Shown: positions 35,598 to 45,792, numbered from the stretch's first letter. The stretch is 64,000 nucleotides of DNA from Bacillus sp. ISL-7 (GCF_018613065.1 NZ_JAGGQW010000066.1:33690-97689); one strand, 5' to 3'. Notes: generated by a model from the letters alone, not told the origin. A program made the numbers and translations.

Positions 35598-37485
35598 CCT
35601 TGCTCACCTCCAGGTCGTTAAGGATTGACGTTAGCGTTTCGTAGCAATTGCTTTTCATATGGATAAACTGCTTAATACCAGCATCCTTCCATTGGTCCAG
35701 TTCCTCTTTTTCTGGAAGGCCTGCTAAGTAAAAAATCAACTCAGGGAATTCAATTTTTAGAGCAGGCAGGATTTCATAACCGATTATTTCATATTGTTCA
35801 TTCGTACCGCATAAGCAATAATACTTGGCAGACGTTTCTAAAATAAATTGTCTAGCTTCCTCTAAAGATAATATCGGCTTACTTTCGGCTGCTCTCAAAC
35901 CGCCTGCTGCAAGAAAGCCCTTCATAAAATCAAGTCTTGCTTTATGCTGCTTTAATCCACCAAGACAAATCATCCCTACAGTCGGCTTTGAGCCTAATTT
36001 TTCTTCGAGATCCTTTGCCTTTTTTCGCAATTCTTCAAATGGTTCTGCCAATCTCAGATCCGGAATGGCCTCCATTTTTATTAACGATTTTTCCATAGTA
36101 GTAAAATATGAATTTCTCGTTTGAGTTTTTTTATGCGTAACAATTTCATCCAGATTAGCGTAGACATTTGTTCCAACAATGCTTTTCTTTCTTGTTTGAA
36201 CATCTTGATTCTTTTTTTCATAGACAACAGCAATCTCCTGCTGCAGCCAATTTGATTTTAAAGTTTCTAGAATGCCACCATTTGCTTCAATTTGTTGAAA
36301 AAATCCCCAAGCTTTTTCAGCTAAGTCATTGGTTAGTTCTTCTATATACCAAGAACCTCCAGCAGGATCTATCACTTTTGTTAGATGTGCTTCTTCCTTC
36401 AAAAGAAGTTGAGTATTTCTAGCAATTCTTTCCGAAAACGAAGTCGCACCTGTGAGATCATCGTAGGGTCGCACATGCAAGTATTGAACGCCCCCAACCA
36501 CGGCCGCAAATGCTTCATTTCCAGCACGCAGAAGGTTAACATACGGGTCATTTACTGTTTTTGTGAAAGAAGAAGTTTCAGCAGCTATATGCATCCTGCC
36601 CATATCATCAGAAGATCCGTAAACATTACTTATTCGATTCCACAGTACTCGAGCGGCGCGAAGTTTTGCGATTTCCATAAAAAAATTGCTGCCAATCGAA
36701 AATTGGAAGATCATTTTTGTAAAGATTTCATCCAGTTCCATGCCTGCATTCTGAAAGTTTTCAAGATAAAATATCCCTTCAGCCATTGCTATCCCTAGTT
36801 CTTGAACAGCGCTCGCCCCACCATTATGATATGGAGCAGTATCTATTAGAATTGTACGCACATTAGGTAATTTCTCATTTGAGTGGACAATGTTTTTTAC
36901 CCAATCATTGAAAAATTCCTCAGAAATACACCCCTCTTCAGCGAAAATGGCGACGGGATCAGCCCCAATATATCCTCGGAGATTGTCGATAGCCCCTTCT
37001 TGATCCGCCATTCTTTCTAATTCCGAAAGAAAAGTAATTTGTAAACTTTTTGCGTTAATTGAGAATGGATATTGACAATAGAATTCTCCTAATAATTTTG
37101 CTAGGTTTGTTTCGACATCTAGTAAAGCTTTTGAGACTTTAAATGAAATAGCCGTTTGGCCTTTATTAAATGATTGTCTGAGTTTCTGCTCCAACTCTTC
37201 TGCGGTTTGATAGGATAGTTGTTGGGCGACCACCCAGTCATTCGTCAAGTAACCTAACGGATAGGTCCCTCTTCTAAAATCTGAACCTCCTGGAAAATCA
37301 GGTACTGGTCGCTCATCTTGATGGGTATAAAGCGGTTTCAAAATAATGTTTTCATATGTAGTAGTTTGTAAGGATTCAACCGTTTTTCCTTTTAAAGATT
37401 GCTCTGCTTTAGTTTTCCATTCATGTGTGGATCCTGAAGGAAAAGACTGATTCTTTATTTTTTCCAAACTTTTCATCCCCCCCAT
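35578..37485 (-). CDS. mutA: Methylmalonyl-CoA mutase, small subunit
   Basis: Catalytically inactive partner of MutB. 635 residues, with the barrel region ([20 protein letters not shown] at about 349-368) and a degenerate B12 domain: [17 protein letters not shown] lacks the DxHxxG ligand, as expected for MutA. The start is uncertain. The frame opens ATG-GGG-GGG-ATG immediately after TATAAT, so the first ATG has no ribosome site; a TTG at codon 6 after the G run is an alternative, and leaderless translation is possible. First gene of mutA-mutB-meaB. Confidence 0.92.
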   Translation of the reverse strand: MGGMKSLEKIKNQSFPSGSTHEWKTKAEQSLKGKTVESLQTTTYENIILKPLYTHQDERPVPDFPGGSDFRRGTYPLGYLTNDWVVAQQLSYQTAEELEQKLRQSFNKGQTAISFKVSKALLDVETNLAKLLGEFYCQYPFSINAKSLQITFLSELERMADQEGAIDNLRGYIGADPVAIFAEEGCISEEFFNDWVKNIVHSNEKLPNVRTILIDTAPYHNGGASAVQELGIAMAEGIFYLENFQNAGMELDEIFTKMIFQFSIGSNFFMEIAKLRAARVLWNRISNVYGSSDDMGRMHIAAETSSFTKTVNDPYVNLLRAGNEAFAAVVGGVQYLHVRPYDDLTGATSFSERIARNTQLLLKEEAHLTKVIDPAGGSWYIEELTNDLAEKAWGFFQQIEANGGILETLKSNWLQQEIAVVYEKKNQDVQTRKKSIVGTNVYANLDEIVTHKKTQTRNSYFTTMEKSLIKMEAIPDLRLAEPFEELRKKAKDLEEKLGSKPTVGMICLGGLKQHKARLDFMKGFLAAGGLRAAESKPILSLEEARQFILETSAKYYCLCGTNEQYEIIGYEILPALKIEFPELIFYLAGLPEKEELDQWKDAGIKQFIHMKSNCYETLTSILNDLEVSKVEETKA

Positions 37486-37492
37486 TATACAT

Positions 37493-37512
37493 AATTGAAA
37501 TAAAATTCAATT
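37493..37512. promoter_or_regulatory. Inverted repeat before mutA
   Basis: AATTGAA, 6 bases, TTCAATT, lying just upstream of the TATAAT that precedes mutA. It differs from an ARG-box core (TGAAT-N4-ATTCA) by one base. A repressor site is possible; AT richness weakens the case. Confidence 0.35.
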
Positions 37513-37570
37513 AGTTCTACTAAGTACTATTTTATGGTACAAACACAATTCAAGCAATTAAAAACAAGAT

Positions 37571-37596
37571 AACCGCTGCCAAGCATGGTAGCGGTT
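37571..37596 (-). terminator. Terminator after bkdB
   Basis: AACCGCT(A)CC / GG(C)AGCGGTT around ATGCTT, then ATCTTGTTTTT on the minus strand. It lies 8 bases past the bkdB stop. Confidence 0.75.
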
Positions 37597-37603
37597 GTTT
37601 TGT

Positions 37604-38902
37604 TTAATAAATCGAAGTTGTTGATTTTGATGTATTTTCAAGTATTTCTTTTACGCGTTGTAGGAATCGGCCGCAAACAAGTCCGTCCAACACTCTATGA
37701 TCAAGTGACATACATAAATTCACCATGTCACGGACAGCAATCATTCCATTATTCATGACAACTGGACGCTTGACGATGGACTCCACTTGCAAAATGGCTG
37801 CTTGCGGATAATTGATGATACCCATTGATTGAACAGAGCCGAATGAACCTGTGTTGTTTACTGTGAAGGTTCCGCCTTGCATATCTTCTGATCTTAGCTT
37901 GCCTGTTCTCACTTTGACTGCAAGTTCAGAGATTTCACGTGCAATCCCCTTAACTGTTTTTTCATCTGCCTGTTTAATGACAGGAACATAGAGAGCATCA
38001 TCCGTTGCCACTGCTATCGAAATATTGATATCTTTCTTTTGGATGATTTTATCTCCCGCCCACATCGAATTGATTTGCGGGAATTCTTTCAGTGCTTGCG
38101 CAACTGCTTTGACAAAGAAAGCGAAGAAAGTTAAATTGAAGCCTTCTTTTTTCTTAAATTCATCTTTGAGGGAGTTGCGGTACTCCACCAAATTAGTTGC
38201 ATCCACTTCAATCATTGTCCAGGCATGAGGTGCTTCGTGTTTACTGCGCAGCATATTAGCGGCAATCGCTTTGCGGATGCCTGTCACAGGGATTTCAATA
38301 TCACCAACTGCAACCGGAATATTGACAGATTGTGCAGATGCTGTAGGCGTAGAAACTGACTGAGATGCTGCTTGTGTTGGTGTTTCCACAACTGCTGTCT
38401 CTTGGTTAGCTTCAACATTTTGTTCTGCAACTGGAATTTTTCCTGATTCAATTAATTTTAATAGATCTTTTCTAGTAATTCGCCCGCCAGCACCGGTGCC
38501 TGACACCTTTGTTAAATCGATCCCATGCTCTTGAGAAATTTTTAGAACTGCAGGTGAATAACGGGCCTTGTTTCCTTGGTCCACTGGTTCTACACTTACT
38601 GCAGCGCTTTGTACAGCGGCATCGCTTGTTACTAAAGCACCAGTTTCCTGGGGAGTTCCACCTTCCATTTCAATTGTGCAAATCATTTCACCAACTGCTA
38701 ATGTTTCACCTTCTTCAGCGATTAACTCCTTAACCACACCTGTAAAGGAGGATGGAACTTCTGCATTTACCTTATCTGTCATAACCTCTGCTAGGGGGTC
38801 GTATTTATTCACTTTATCGCCAACGGATACGAGCCATTTACTAATCGTACCTTCGGTTACACTTTCCCCTAACTGAGGCATTTTGATTTGTTCAATTACC
38901 AC
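37604..38902 (-). CDS. bkdB: Branched-chain alpha-keto acid dehydrogenase E2, lipoamide acyltransferase
   Basis: Transfers the branched acyl group to CoA in the BKD complex. 432 residues. Lipoyl domain (about 3-78) with the lipoyl Lys in EVMTDKVNAEVPSS (about 44), a Ser/Thr/Gln-rich linker, E3-binding domain SPAVLKISQEHGIDLTKVSG (about 115-134), a second linker, and the catalytic domain with DHRVLDG near 402. GTG start behind AGGAGG. A repeat element of about 120 bases separates it from bkdAB. Confidence 0.95.
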   Translation of the reverse strand: MVIEQIKMPQLGESVTEGTISKWLVSVGDKVNKYDPLAEVMTDKVNAEVPSSFTGVVKELIAEEGETLAVGEMICTIEMEGGTPQETGALVTSDAAVQSAAVSVEPVDQGNKARYSPAVLKISQEHGIDLTKVSGTGAGGRITRKDLLKLIESGKIPVAEQNVEANQETAVVETPTQAASQSVSTPTASAQSVNIPVAVGDIEIPVTGIRKAIAANMLRSKHEAPHAWTMIEVDATNLVEYRNSLKDEFKKKEGFNLTFFAFFVKAVAQALKEFPQINSMWAGDKIIQKKDINISIAVATDDALYVPVIKQADEKTVKGIAREISELAVKVRTGKLRSEDMQGGTFTVNNTGSFGSVQSMGIINYPQAAILQVESIVKRPVVMNNGMIAVRDMVNLCMSLDHRVLDGLVCGRFLQRVKEILENTSKSTTSIY

Positions 38903-38919
38903 TTTTTACAACCTCCTAT

Positions 38920-39038
38920 TGTCCAGCTCCGGCGCCTAGCCCCTCGAGTCGCTTCGGTCCTGCCAATGAAATCAAAAACGACTTCACCGTCAAGACCTCC
39001 ATCGCTTGTCGGGGCTGAACAAGTCGCCTCCGCTTTTC
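38920..39038. repeat. Intergenic stem-loop repeat of Bacillus type, inside the bkd operon
   Basis: About 119 bases starting TGTCCAGCTCCGGCGCC and ending GCCTCCGCTTTTC. It is an imperfect long inverted repeat: AGCCCC (38938-) against GGGGCT (39011-), GGTCC against AGACC, with a near-palindromic centre GAAATC-AAAAAC-GACTTC. Its higher G+C stands out from its neighbours. I recognise this sequence type as a dispersed intergenic element of Bacillaceae; copy number here cannot be seen. It fills the gap between the bkdAB stop and the bkdB ribosome site and would be transcribed with the operon. Confidence 0.75.
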
Positions 39039-39040
39039 GT

Positions 39041-40024
39041 TTAATACTCAGCAAGCTCGCGCATGGCTTTTTCGACTTTATCCGGATTTACCATAAAGAA
39101 TTTTTCCATTGTTGGAGAATACGGCATTGCCGGTACATCCGGTCCAGCTAAGCGCATAATTGGTGCATCTAATTCAAATAAGCAATTTTCAGCTATGATC
39201 GCAGAGACTTCGCTAATGATGCTGCCTTCTTTGTTATCCTCTGTAACAAGAAGGACCTTACCCGTTTTCGATGCAGCTTCAATGATTGCTTCTTTATCAA
39301 GTGGATATACGGTCCTCAAATCAAGAATATGTGTTGAGATTCCATCTTTCGCTAATTTTTCAGCGGCTTGAAGGGCAAAATGAACACATAGACCATAAGT
39401 AATAACAGTAATATCTTCTCCCTGGCGCTTTACATCCGCTTTTCCGATTGGAAGAGTGTAATCATCAGTCGGGACCTCACCTTTAATTAATCGATAGGCC
39501 CGTTTATGTTCGAAGAATAATACCGGATCATTGTCACGGACGGCAGCTTTTAATAGTCCCTTCGCATCGTAAGGTGTGGAGGGCATCACAATTTTCAATC
39601 CAGGCTGATTAGCAAAAACAGCTTCAACTGACTGGGAATGATAAAGCGCACCATGAACACCCCCGCCGTATGGCGCACGAATAACCATCGGACAGTTCCA
39701 GTCGTTATTGGAGCGATAGCGGATTTTTGCTGCTTCCGAGATAATTTGATTAACTGCCGGCATAATAAAGTCGGCAAATTGCATTTCGGCAATCGGCCGC
39801 ATGCCGTACATCGCTGCACCGATTCCTACCCCAGCAATTGCTGATTCGGCAAGTGGTGTATCGATGACACGCTCTTCCCCAAATTGCTCATACAATCCTT
39901 GGGTCGCCTTAAACACACCGCCTTTTACGCCAACATCTTCACCAAGGACAAATACCCTTGGATCTCGTTCCATTTCTTCTCGCATTGCCATTGTGATTGA
40001 ATCTATATATGAAATTATCGCCAT
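39041..40024 (-). CDS. bkdAB: Branched-chain alpha-keto acid dehydrogenase E1, beta subunit
   Basis: Forms the thiamine-pyrophosphate-dependent decarboxylase with BkdAA. 327 residues, a transketolase-type Pyr domain (VFVLGEDVGVKGGVFKAT, about 24-41, with the TPP-activating Glu in ETPLAES-like DTPLAESAIAG, and MQFADFIMPAVNQI near 81) and a C-terminal domain (about 200-327). It lies 12 bases after bkdAA. Ends just before the repeat element. Confidence 0.95.
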   Translation of the reverse strand: MAIISYIDSITMAMREEMERDPRVFVLGEDVGVKGGVFKATQGLYEQFGEERVIDTPLAESAIAGVGIGAAMYGMRPIAEMQFADFIMPAVNQIISEAAKIRYRSNNDWNCPMVIRAPYGGGVHGALYHSQSVEAVFANQPGLKIVMPSTPYDAKGLLKAAVRDNDPVLFFEHKRAYRLIKGEVPTDDYTLPIGKADVKRQGEDITVITYGLCVHFALQAAEKLAKDGISTHILDLRTVYPLDKEAIIEAASKTGKVLLVTEDNKEGSIISEVSAIIAENCLFELDAPIMRLAGPDVPAMPYSPTMEKFFMVNPDKVEKAMRELAEY

Positions 40025-40036
40025 GTTACATCCCCC

Positions 40037-41032
40037 TTACAAGTCCGCATAAACATATTTCAGTGCTTCTTCAGGTGCAGAATAAGGAGCATTTTCTGCA
40101 TAGTCAGTCGCTTCATTCACTTGCTTCATCACACGGTCATTTATTTCCTTTTCCATCTCATCATCCATGACACCAATTTCCTTTAAATAGGCCCCAAAAG
40201 TTATAATTGGGTCTTGTGTTTTGGCTTTTGCAACCTCATCTGGAGCACGGTAGGAACGGTCGTCATCATCAGAAGAGTGTGGAGTTAGACGATACGATAT
40301 GGTTTCAATCAATGAAGGGCCTTCCCCACGACGGCCACGCTCCGCTGCTTCCTTTACGACTTTATAAACTTCTAATGGGTCGTTCCCATCAACAGTAAAG
40401 CCAGGCATACCATATCCAATTGCACGATCTGAAACCTTTTCACATGCTAATTGTTTTTCGATTGGGACAGAGATCGCGTACTTGTTATTTTCACACATAA
40501 AGATAACTGGAAGTTTATGTACACCTGCAAAGTTTGCCCCCTCATGGAAATCCCCTTGGTTAGAGGAACCCTCTCCAAATGTTACAAACGTTACCAAGTC
40601 TTTCCTTTCCATCTTCCCGGCAAGGGCAATTCCAACTGCATGTGGAACTTGAGTTGTAACTGGCGAAGAACCTGTGACAATCCGATTTTTCTTTTGGCCA
40701 AAATGGCCAGGCATTTGCCGACTACCAGAGTTAGGGTCTTCTGCTTTTGCAAAACCGGATAGCATCAGTTCCCTTGGGGTCATACCAAAAGCCAATACTA
40801 CCCCCATATCACGATAATACGGAAGAACATAATCTTTTTCACGATCTAGTGCAAATGCTGCTCCCACCTGTGCTGCTTCTTGACCTTGACAAGAAATAAC
40901 AAATGGTATTTTACCAGCACGGTTCAATAACCACATCCGTTCATCAATTCGGCGGGCTAAAAGCATAGTTTCATACATTTCCAATACTTTTCCGTCGCTT
41001 AAACCTAAAGCATCATGACGCTTTTCTGTCAT
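40037..41032 (-). CDS. bkdAA: Branched-chain alpha-keto acid dehydrogenase E1, alpha subunit
   Basis: TPP-binding E1 subunit decarboxylating keto acids of Val, Leu and Ile. 331 residues. TPP motif VTFGEGSSNQGDFHEGANFA (about 149-168; the GDG is GEG here) ending in the metal-ligand Asn of ENNKYAISVP (about 181-190), and the phosphorylation-loop region SYRLTPHSSDDD (about 249-260). GGAGG lies upstream, 35 bases after lpdV. Confidence 0.95.
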   Translation of the reverse strand: MTEKRHDALGLSDGKVLEMYETMLLARRIDERMWLLNRAGKIPFVISCQGQEAAQVGAAFALDREKDYVLPYYRDMGVVLAFGMTPRELMLSGFAKAEDPNSGSRQMPGHFGQKKNRIVTGSSPVTTQVPHAVGIALAGKMERKDLVTFVTFGEGSSNQGDFHEGANFAGVHKLPVIFMCENNKYAISVPIEKQLACEKVSDRAIGYGMPGFTVDGNDPLEVYKVVKEAAERGRRGEGPSLIETISYRLTPHSSDDDDRSYRAPDEVAKAKTQDPIITFGAYLKEIGVMDDEMEKEINDRVMKQVNEATDYAENAPYSAPEEALKYVYADL

Positions 41033-41067
41033 TTATTTCATACCTCCTTATTGTTCGTTACATACAT

Positions 41068-42489
41068 TTAAGAATGGATTGCTTTCCCATCAACTGCGAG
41101 TGCAGCCTCACCAATTGCCTCTGACAAAGTTGGGTGTGGATGAATTGTATGTGCAATTTCCCAAGGTGTCGCATCTAATACCATCGCAAGTCCTGCCTCG
41201 GTAATCATATCCGTTACATGTGGACCAATCATATGCACCCCAAGAATATCATTGGACTCCTCATCAGCAACAATTTTTACAAAGCCATCAGATTCTCCAA
41301 AAACAAGTGCCTTCCCAATAGCACGGAAAGAAAACTTTCCAATTTTCACTTTATGACCTTTTTCTATTGCTTGATCTTCTGTTATCCCGACGCTTGAAAC
41401 TTCCGGATTACTATAAATACATCTAGAGACCAAATTATAGTCAAATGGAGAAGGATCTTTCCCAGCGATATGTTCAACAGCTACAATCCCTTCATGTGAA
41501 GCAACATGGGCCAGTTGTAATCCACCAATCACATCACCAATCGCATAAATATGTGATTCTTTTGTTTGAAAAAATTCATTTGTTAAAATAAAACCCTTCT
41601 CCACTTGTATTTCTGTATTATCAAGCCCAATTCCTTCTGTATTTGCTTGACGTCCAACCGAAACTAGAATTTTTTCTGCTTTAAACTCTTTCAATGCACC
41701 TTTAACTTCTGCAGAAATCGCCACGCCATTATCCTTAACCAACGTTTCTGGGAGCACTTTTGCACTTGTGACAAGTTTAATTCCCTTTTTCTTCATTAAG
41801 CGCTGCATTTCTTTTGATATTTCCTTGTCTTCTGTCGGAATAATGCGGTCAGCATACTCAATAACCGTTACTGACACACCAAAATCCGATAACATAGACG
41901 CCCATTCAATTCCAATTACACCCCCACCAACAATTATGATGGAACTTGGAAGTGTTTCTAACTGCAATGCTTCATCAGAGGACATTATATATTCGCCATC
42001 AAAATCAAGACCCGGAAGTGTCCTCGGTCTAGAACCTGTTGCGACAATTACATTTTTCGGAAGCAGCATTTCGTTTTCTTTCCCGTTATTCATTTCAACA
42101 GAAATGGTTCCCGGCATCGGTGAAAAGATGGACGGCCCCAGGATTCTGCCTAATCCTTCATAGACATCGATTTTGCCTTGCTTCATTAAATGCTGAACTC
42201 CTTTGTGAAGTTGATCAATTATTTTATTTTTCCGGTCCTGTACTAAACTAAAATCAACCGTTACATCACTAGTGATAACTCCAAAATCTTTACTATGTTT
42301 GGTTGTTGCATAAACTTCCGCACTTCTAAGAAGCGCTTTACTTGGAATACATCCTTTATGTAAACATGTCCCGCCAAGTTTTCCTTTTTCTACAATAGCT
42401 GTTTTCAATCCAAGCTGAGAGGCCCTAATGGCAGCTACATAGCCACCAGTTCCCCCGCCAAGAACGACCAAATCATATTCTTGTGCCAT
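41068..42489 (-). CDS. lpdV: Dihydrolipoamide dehydrogenase, E3 of the BKD complex
   Basis: Reoxidises the lipoyl group of BkdB with NAD+. 473 residues. FAD motif VVLGGGTGGYVAAIRA (about 8-23), redox disulfide GGTCLHKGCIPSK (about 39-51), NAD motif IIVGGGVIGIEWAS (about 180-193), and the C-terminal His-Glu pair HPHPTLSEA (about 450-458). A single TTG-free ATG start with GGGGAGG. In the bkd operon between buk and bkdAA. Confidence 0.95.
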   Translation of the reverse strand: MAQEYDLVVLGGGTGGYVAAIRASQLGLKTAIVEKGKLGGTCLHKGCIPSKALLRSAEVYATTKHSKDFGVITSDVTVDFSLVQDRKNKIIDQLHKGVQHLMKQGKIDVYEGLGRILGPSIFSPMPGTISVEMNNGKENEMLLPKNVIVATGSRPRTLPGLDFDGEYIMSSDEALQLETLPSSIIIVGGGVIGIEWASMLSDFGVSVTVIEYADRIIPTEDKEISKEMQRLMKKKGIKLVTSAKVLPETLVKDNGVAISAEVKGALKEFKAEKILVSVGRQANTEGIGLDNTEIQVEKGFILTNEFFQTKESHIYAIGDVIGGLQLAHVASHEGIVAVEHIAGKDPSPFDYNLVSRCIYSNPEVSSVGITEDQAIEKGHKVKIGKFSFRAIGKALVFGESDGFVKIVADEESNDILGVHMIGPHVTDMITEAGLAMVLDATPWEIAHTIHPHPTLSEAIGEAALAVDGKAIHS

Positions 42490-42510
42490 TTTCTTTCCTC
42501 CCCAAGTACC

Positions 42511-43614
42511 TTAAATTTTAGCTGTTTTAAATTTACCCGGATAAACTTTTTCCTCTTCTTCACCGCGTAAGACTCGTAGTGCTCCTTCAGCTAGAGCTTG
42601 AAGTTCGTTTTCCCCTGGCTGAACAATAACATCAGCAATCCAATTAATTCGGTCGGTGATAGATTTCACAAATCCTTTTCCGTAAGCAAGGCCGCCAGTC
42701 AATATAATTGCATCCACTTTTCCTGATAATACAGCACTGGCAGCCCCAATTTCCTTTGCTACTTGATAGGCCATTGCATCATATACAAGCTTTGCCTCAT
42801 CATCACCAGCTGCTATTCTTTGTTCTACCTTTACCGCATCATTAGTTCCTAGGTAGCCAACAAGGCCACCTTGGCCCACAAGCATCTTCATTATTTCATC
42901 ACGGTAATATTCCCCCGAATAACAAAGTGCTACTAAATCCCCAACTGGAACGGTTCCAGCACGTTCGGGGCTAAATGGCCCATCTCCATGAAGACCATTA
43001 TTAACATCAATTACCTTACCATGTTTATGGATACCAACGGTAATCCCACCACCCATATGGGTAACAATTAAATTCAAGTCATTGTATTTTTCCCCTAATT
43101 CCTTTGCTACCCTTCTTGCGACTGCTTTTTGATTCAAGGCATGAAAGATACTTTTCCGTTCAATTAAGGAAAATCCAGAAATTCTCGCTAGTGGTTCAAG
43201 CTCATCAACAACAACAGGATCAACGATGAGGGAAGGAATATTTCGTCCAGAAGCAATTTCGTATGCAATGATTCCGCCAAGATTTGATGCATGCTGTCCG
43301 GCATAACCAGACCGAAGATCAGCTAACATCACATCATTAACGGCGTAAGTTCCACCTTCAATTGGTCTAAGCAAACCTCCACGGCCACATACAGCAGACA
43401 GTTTGGAAATATTTATACCTTCATTATCCAGTATTTCCAAAATTGTTGTTTTTCTAAATTCGTATTGATCAATTATATTTGCAAAAGAGTTTATATCCTC
43501 TGAATCATGACGAATTGTTTTTTCTAAAATGGAAATATCATTATCGAAAACCCCAATTTTCGTGGATGTCGAGCCTGGGTTGATGACGAGAATCCGATAT
43601 TCATTATCTTGCAA
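42511..43614 (-). CDS. buk: Butyrate kinase (branched-chain)
   Basis: Makes ATP from acyl phosphate, releasing butyrate, isobutyrate or isovalerate. 367 residues. Acetokinase-fold motifs: [14 protein letters not shown] (about 10-23), [10 protein letters not shown] near 75, [17 protein letters not shown] (about 188-204), and [14 protein letters not shown] (about 299-312). TTG start with GGAGG 9 bases upstream. Follows bcd after 138 bases that contain a hairpin. Confidence 0.95.
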   Translation of the reverse strand: MQDNEYRILVINPGSTSTKIGVFDNDISILEKTIRHDSEDINSFANIIDQYEFRKTTILEILDNEGINISKLSAVCGRGGLLRPIEGGTYAVNDVMLADLRSGYAGQHASNLGGIIAYEIASGRNIPSLIVDPVVVDELEPLARISGFSLIERKSIFHALNQKAVARRVAKELGEKYNDLNLIVTHMGGGITVGIHKHGKVIDVNNGLHGDGPFSPERAGTVPVGDLVALCYSGEYYRDEIMKMLVGQGGLVGYLGTNDAVKVEQRIAAGDDEAKLVYDAMAYQVAKEIGAASAVLSGKVDAIILTGGLAYGKGFVKSITDRINWIADVIVQPGENELQALAEGALRVLRGEEEEKVYPGKFKTAKI

Positions 43615-43700
43615 AGTATTTGACCTCCATTTTGGATTTCTTATGGTTAAAGTCGTATGGTAATTTAATATAACTATAAGTGCCCTATGAAAGGCAAAGA

Positions 43701-43720
43701 CGCTGAATTCCCATTCAGCG
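43701..43720 (-). other. Hairpin in the bcd-buk intercistronic gap
   Basis: CGCTGAAT, 4 bases, ATTCAGCG: eight perfect pairs, not followed by a strong T run on the minus strand. It lies inside the operon, so an mRNA-processing, stability or partial-termination role is more likely than full termination. Confidence 0.5.
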
Positions 43721-43752
43721 CTCTGCGAATATATTTTTTAAAAAAGTAGTGC

Positions 43753-44856
43753 CTATCTAGATATTCTATGACTTAAGATATGGTGGCCATTTTGCAGGAA
43801 TTGGCTTCTTGAATTACGAATCCTTGCAATTCTTTCTTCTGCCATCCGGTCCGCTGCTACATATGTTGGAATACCATCACGTTTTGAAATTTCAATTACT
43901 TTTTCAATCGTTGCATAAAGCTGTTCAACCTTTTTCATTGCCCGTTCTTGGTTGTAGCCATAGAGTTCATCAGCAACATTGATTACCCCGCCAGCATTAA
44001 TAACATAATCGGGAGCATAAACAATTCCCATTTCGTGGATGATATCACCGTGACGGGTATCTTTTAATTGATTGTTAGCTGAACCAGCAATAACTTTTGC
44101 TTTTAGCTGTGGAATCGTTTCATCATTAATTGTTGCCCCTAAAGCACACGGAGCATAGATATCACATTCTACACCATAAATTTCATCAGGGTCGACCGCT
44201 AGTGCACCAAATGCTTCAACAGCACGGTTAACCGCCTCTTTATTAATGTCCGTTACAATAAGTTGAGCCCCTTCTTCATGCAAATATTCACAAAGAGTAT
44301 AGGCTACATTTCCAACACCCTGAACAGCAACTACTTTTCCTTCAAGTGAATCTGTTCCAAACGCCTCTTTTGCCGCTGCTTTCATACCGCGGTATACACC
44401 GAAAGCAGTTACTGGGGAAGGATTTCCTGATGAGCCAAATGCCGGTGAAATTCCAGTTACAAAATCTGTCTCTTCATGAATTAAATCCATATCAGCGACT
44501 GTTGTACCAACATCTTCTGCTGTAATATATCTGCCGTTTAGTCCTTGGATGTAACGGCCAAATGCACGAAACATGGCTTCATTCTTATCTTTTCTTGGAT
44601 CGCCGATGATAACCGTTTTACCTCCACCAAGATTTAATCCTGCGGCAGCATTCTTATAAGTCATTCCTTTTGCTAAGCGTAGGGCATCTTCAATTGCAGC
44701 TTCTTCAGATGCATAAGTCCACATACGTGTTCCACCCAATGCTGGCCCTAAAGTTGTATCATGAATAGCAATAATTGCTTTTAATCCTGATTGTTTATCC
44801 TGGCAGAATACTACTTGCTCATAATCGTATTGTTCTAAGTACTTGAAAATTTCCAT
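43753..44856 (-). CDS. bcd: Leucine (branched-chain amino acid) dehydrogenase
   Basis: Oxidative deamination of Leu, Val and Ile to the keto acids used by the BKD complex. 367 residues. Substrate site GGTRMW (about 41-46), catalytic Lys in [14 protein letters not shown] (about 74-87), catalytic Asp in TAEDVGTT (about 112), and NAD motif [13 protein letters not shown] (about 176-188). AGGAGG 9 bases before the ATG. Second gene of the operon, 24 bases after ptb. Confidence 0.96.
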   Translation of the reverse strand: MEIFKYLEQYDYEQVVFCQDKQSGLKAIIAIHDTTLGPALGGTRMWTYASEEAAIEDALRLAKGMTYKNAAAGLNLGGGKTVIIGDPRKDKNEAMFRAFGRYIQGLNGRYITAEDVGTTVADMDLIHEETDFVTGISPAFGSSGNPSPVTAFGVYRGMKAAAKEAFGTDSLEGKVVAVQGVGNVAYTLCEYLHEEGAQLIVTDINKEAVNRAVEAFGALAVDPDEIYGVECDIYAPCALGATINDETIPQLKAKVIAGSANNQLKDTRHGDIIHEMGIVYAPDYVINAGGVINVADELYGYNQERAMKKVEQLYATIEKVIEISKRDGIPTYVAADRMAEERIARIRNSRSQFLQNGHHILSHRISR

Positions 44857-44880
44857 GTAAAATTCCTCCTCGATTATTGA

Positions 44881-45792
44881 CTATCTATTTGTTGTTGCAC
44901 AGCATAATGCCAGTGCAAGAGAATAAAGCTTACTTTCAGCAGAATCAGCTCTGGACGTTAACACAATTGGTGCCTTTGCCCCGGCTATTACGGCACCGAC
45001 TTTTGCATTTGCGAAATATATTAATGATTTATATAATACATTACCTACTTCGATAGTTGGTACTAATAAAATATCTGCATTTCCCGCCACTTCACTATGA
45101 ATTCCTTTGTGTTCGGCAGCCAGTGTTGATACGGCATTATCTAAAGCTAACGGGCCATCTACTATACAATCAGATATTTGTCCTCGTTTATTCATCACAG
45201 TTAATAATGCTGCATCTAATGTAGCCTGCATTGCCGGATTAACTACTTCCACGGCAGCAATAGGGGCCACTTTAGGTATTTCTATTCCAATCGACCTCGC
45301 AAGGGAAACAGCATTCTTAATAATTTGTGCTTTCTCTTCTAAATTGGGAGCAATATTCATTGCAGCATCTGTTACAATCGTAAAACGATTGTAACCTGGA
45401 ACCTCAAATGCAGCTATATGTGATAAAACATTTCCAGTCCTAAGTCCGTGTTCTTTATTCAAGACTGCTTTTAAGAAAATATTGGTTGGAATATTACCTT
45501 TCATTAAGACATTTGCTTCTTTGTTAAAAACGGCCTTTACAGCTAATTCTGCAGCAGCAGCATTAGAATTTGCATTGATAACTTTTAGATAATTATTTCT
45601 AATGTTTTTCTGTTTTTTTAATTCAATAATTGAATTTATTTTTTCTTCGTCACCAAATAGAATAAAATTGGCAAGATTCCGGTCTAATGCAGCTATGACC
45701 GCTTCAATGACTTCTAGATCTTCTGCAGCAGCAACTGCAACAGTGTTTGAACTTACTTGGGCTGCTTTGTTAATTAGTGAATCCAGCAACAA
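44881..45792 (-). CDS. ptb: Phosphate butyryltransferase (YqiS)
   Basis: Converts branched acyl-CoA and phosphate to acyl phosphate, the substrate of Buk. I start at TTG 45792: it aligns with the Met of B. subtilis Ptb (LLLDSLINKA against MKLKDLIGKA), and the longer frame (to 45861) runs over the sigma-54 promoter. GGAG and AAAGG lie 12-17 bases upstream, somewhat far. 303 residues. Motifs include VLMKGNIPTNIFLKAVLN, TDAAMNIAP, IVDGPLALDNAVS and a final ALTSRADS-like VLTSRADSAESK. First gene of the bkd operon. Confidence 0.92.
   Translation of the reverse strand: MLLDSLINKAAQVSSNTVAVAAAEDLEVIEAVIAALDRNLANFILFGDEEKINSIIELKKQKNIRNNYLKVINANSNAAAAELAVKAVFNKEANVLMKGNIPTNIFLKAVLNKEHGLRTGNVLSHIAAFEVPGYNRFTIVTDAAMNIAPNLEEKAQIIKNAVSLARSIGIEIPKVAPIAAVEVVNPAMQATLDAALLTVMNKRGQISDCIVDGPLALDNAVSTLAAEHKGIHSEVAGNADILLVPTIEVGNVLYKSLIYFANAKVGAVIAGAKAPIVLTSRADSAESKLYSLALALCCATTNR

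Noticed and set aside
36385..36798. 137-residue plus-strand frame
   Set aside because: Antisense to mutA; composition unlike a real protein and no start signals.
2928..37485. A novel defence or biosynthetic system
   Set aside because: Genes follow the conserved Bacillus order; the inserted genes (scoAB, glycosyltransferase, M20 hydrolase, mutAB-meaB) belong to known families and do not form a new cluster.
37493..37512. ARG box before mutA
   Set aside because: One core mismatch in a very AT-rich stretch and no metabolic reason for ArgR control.
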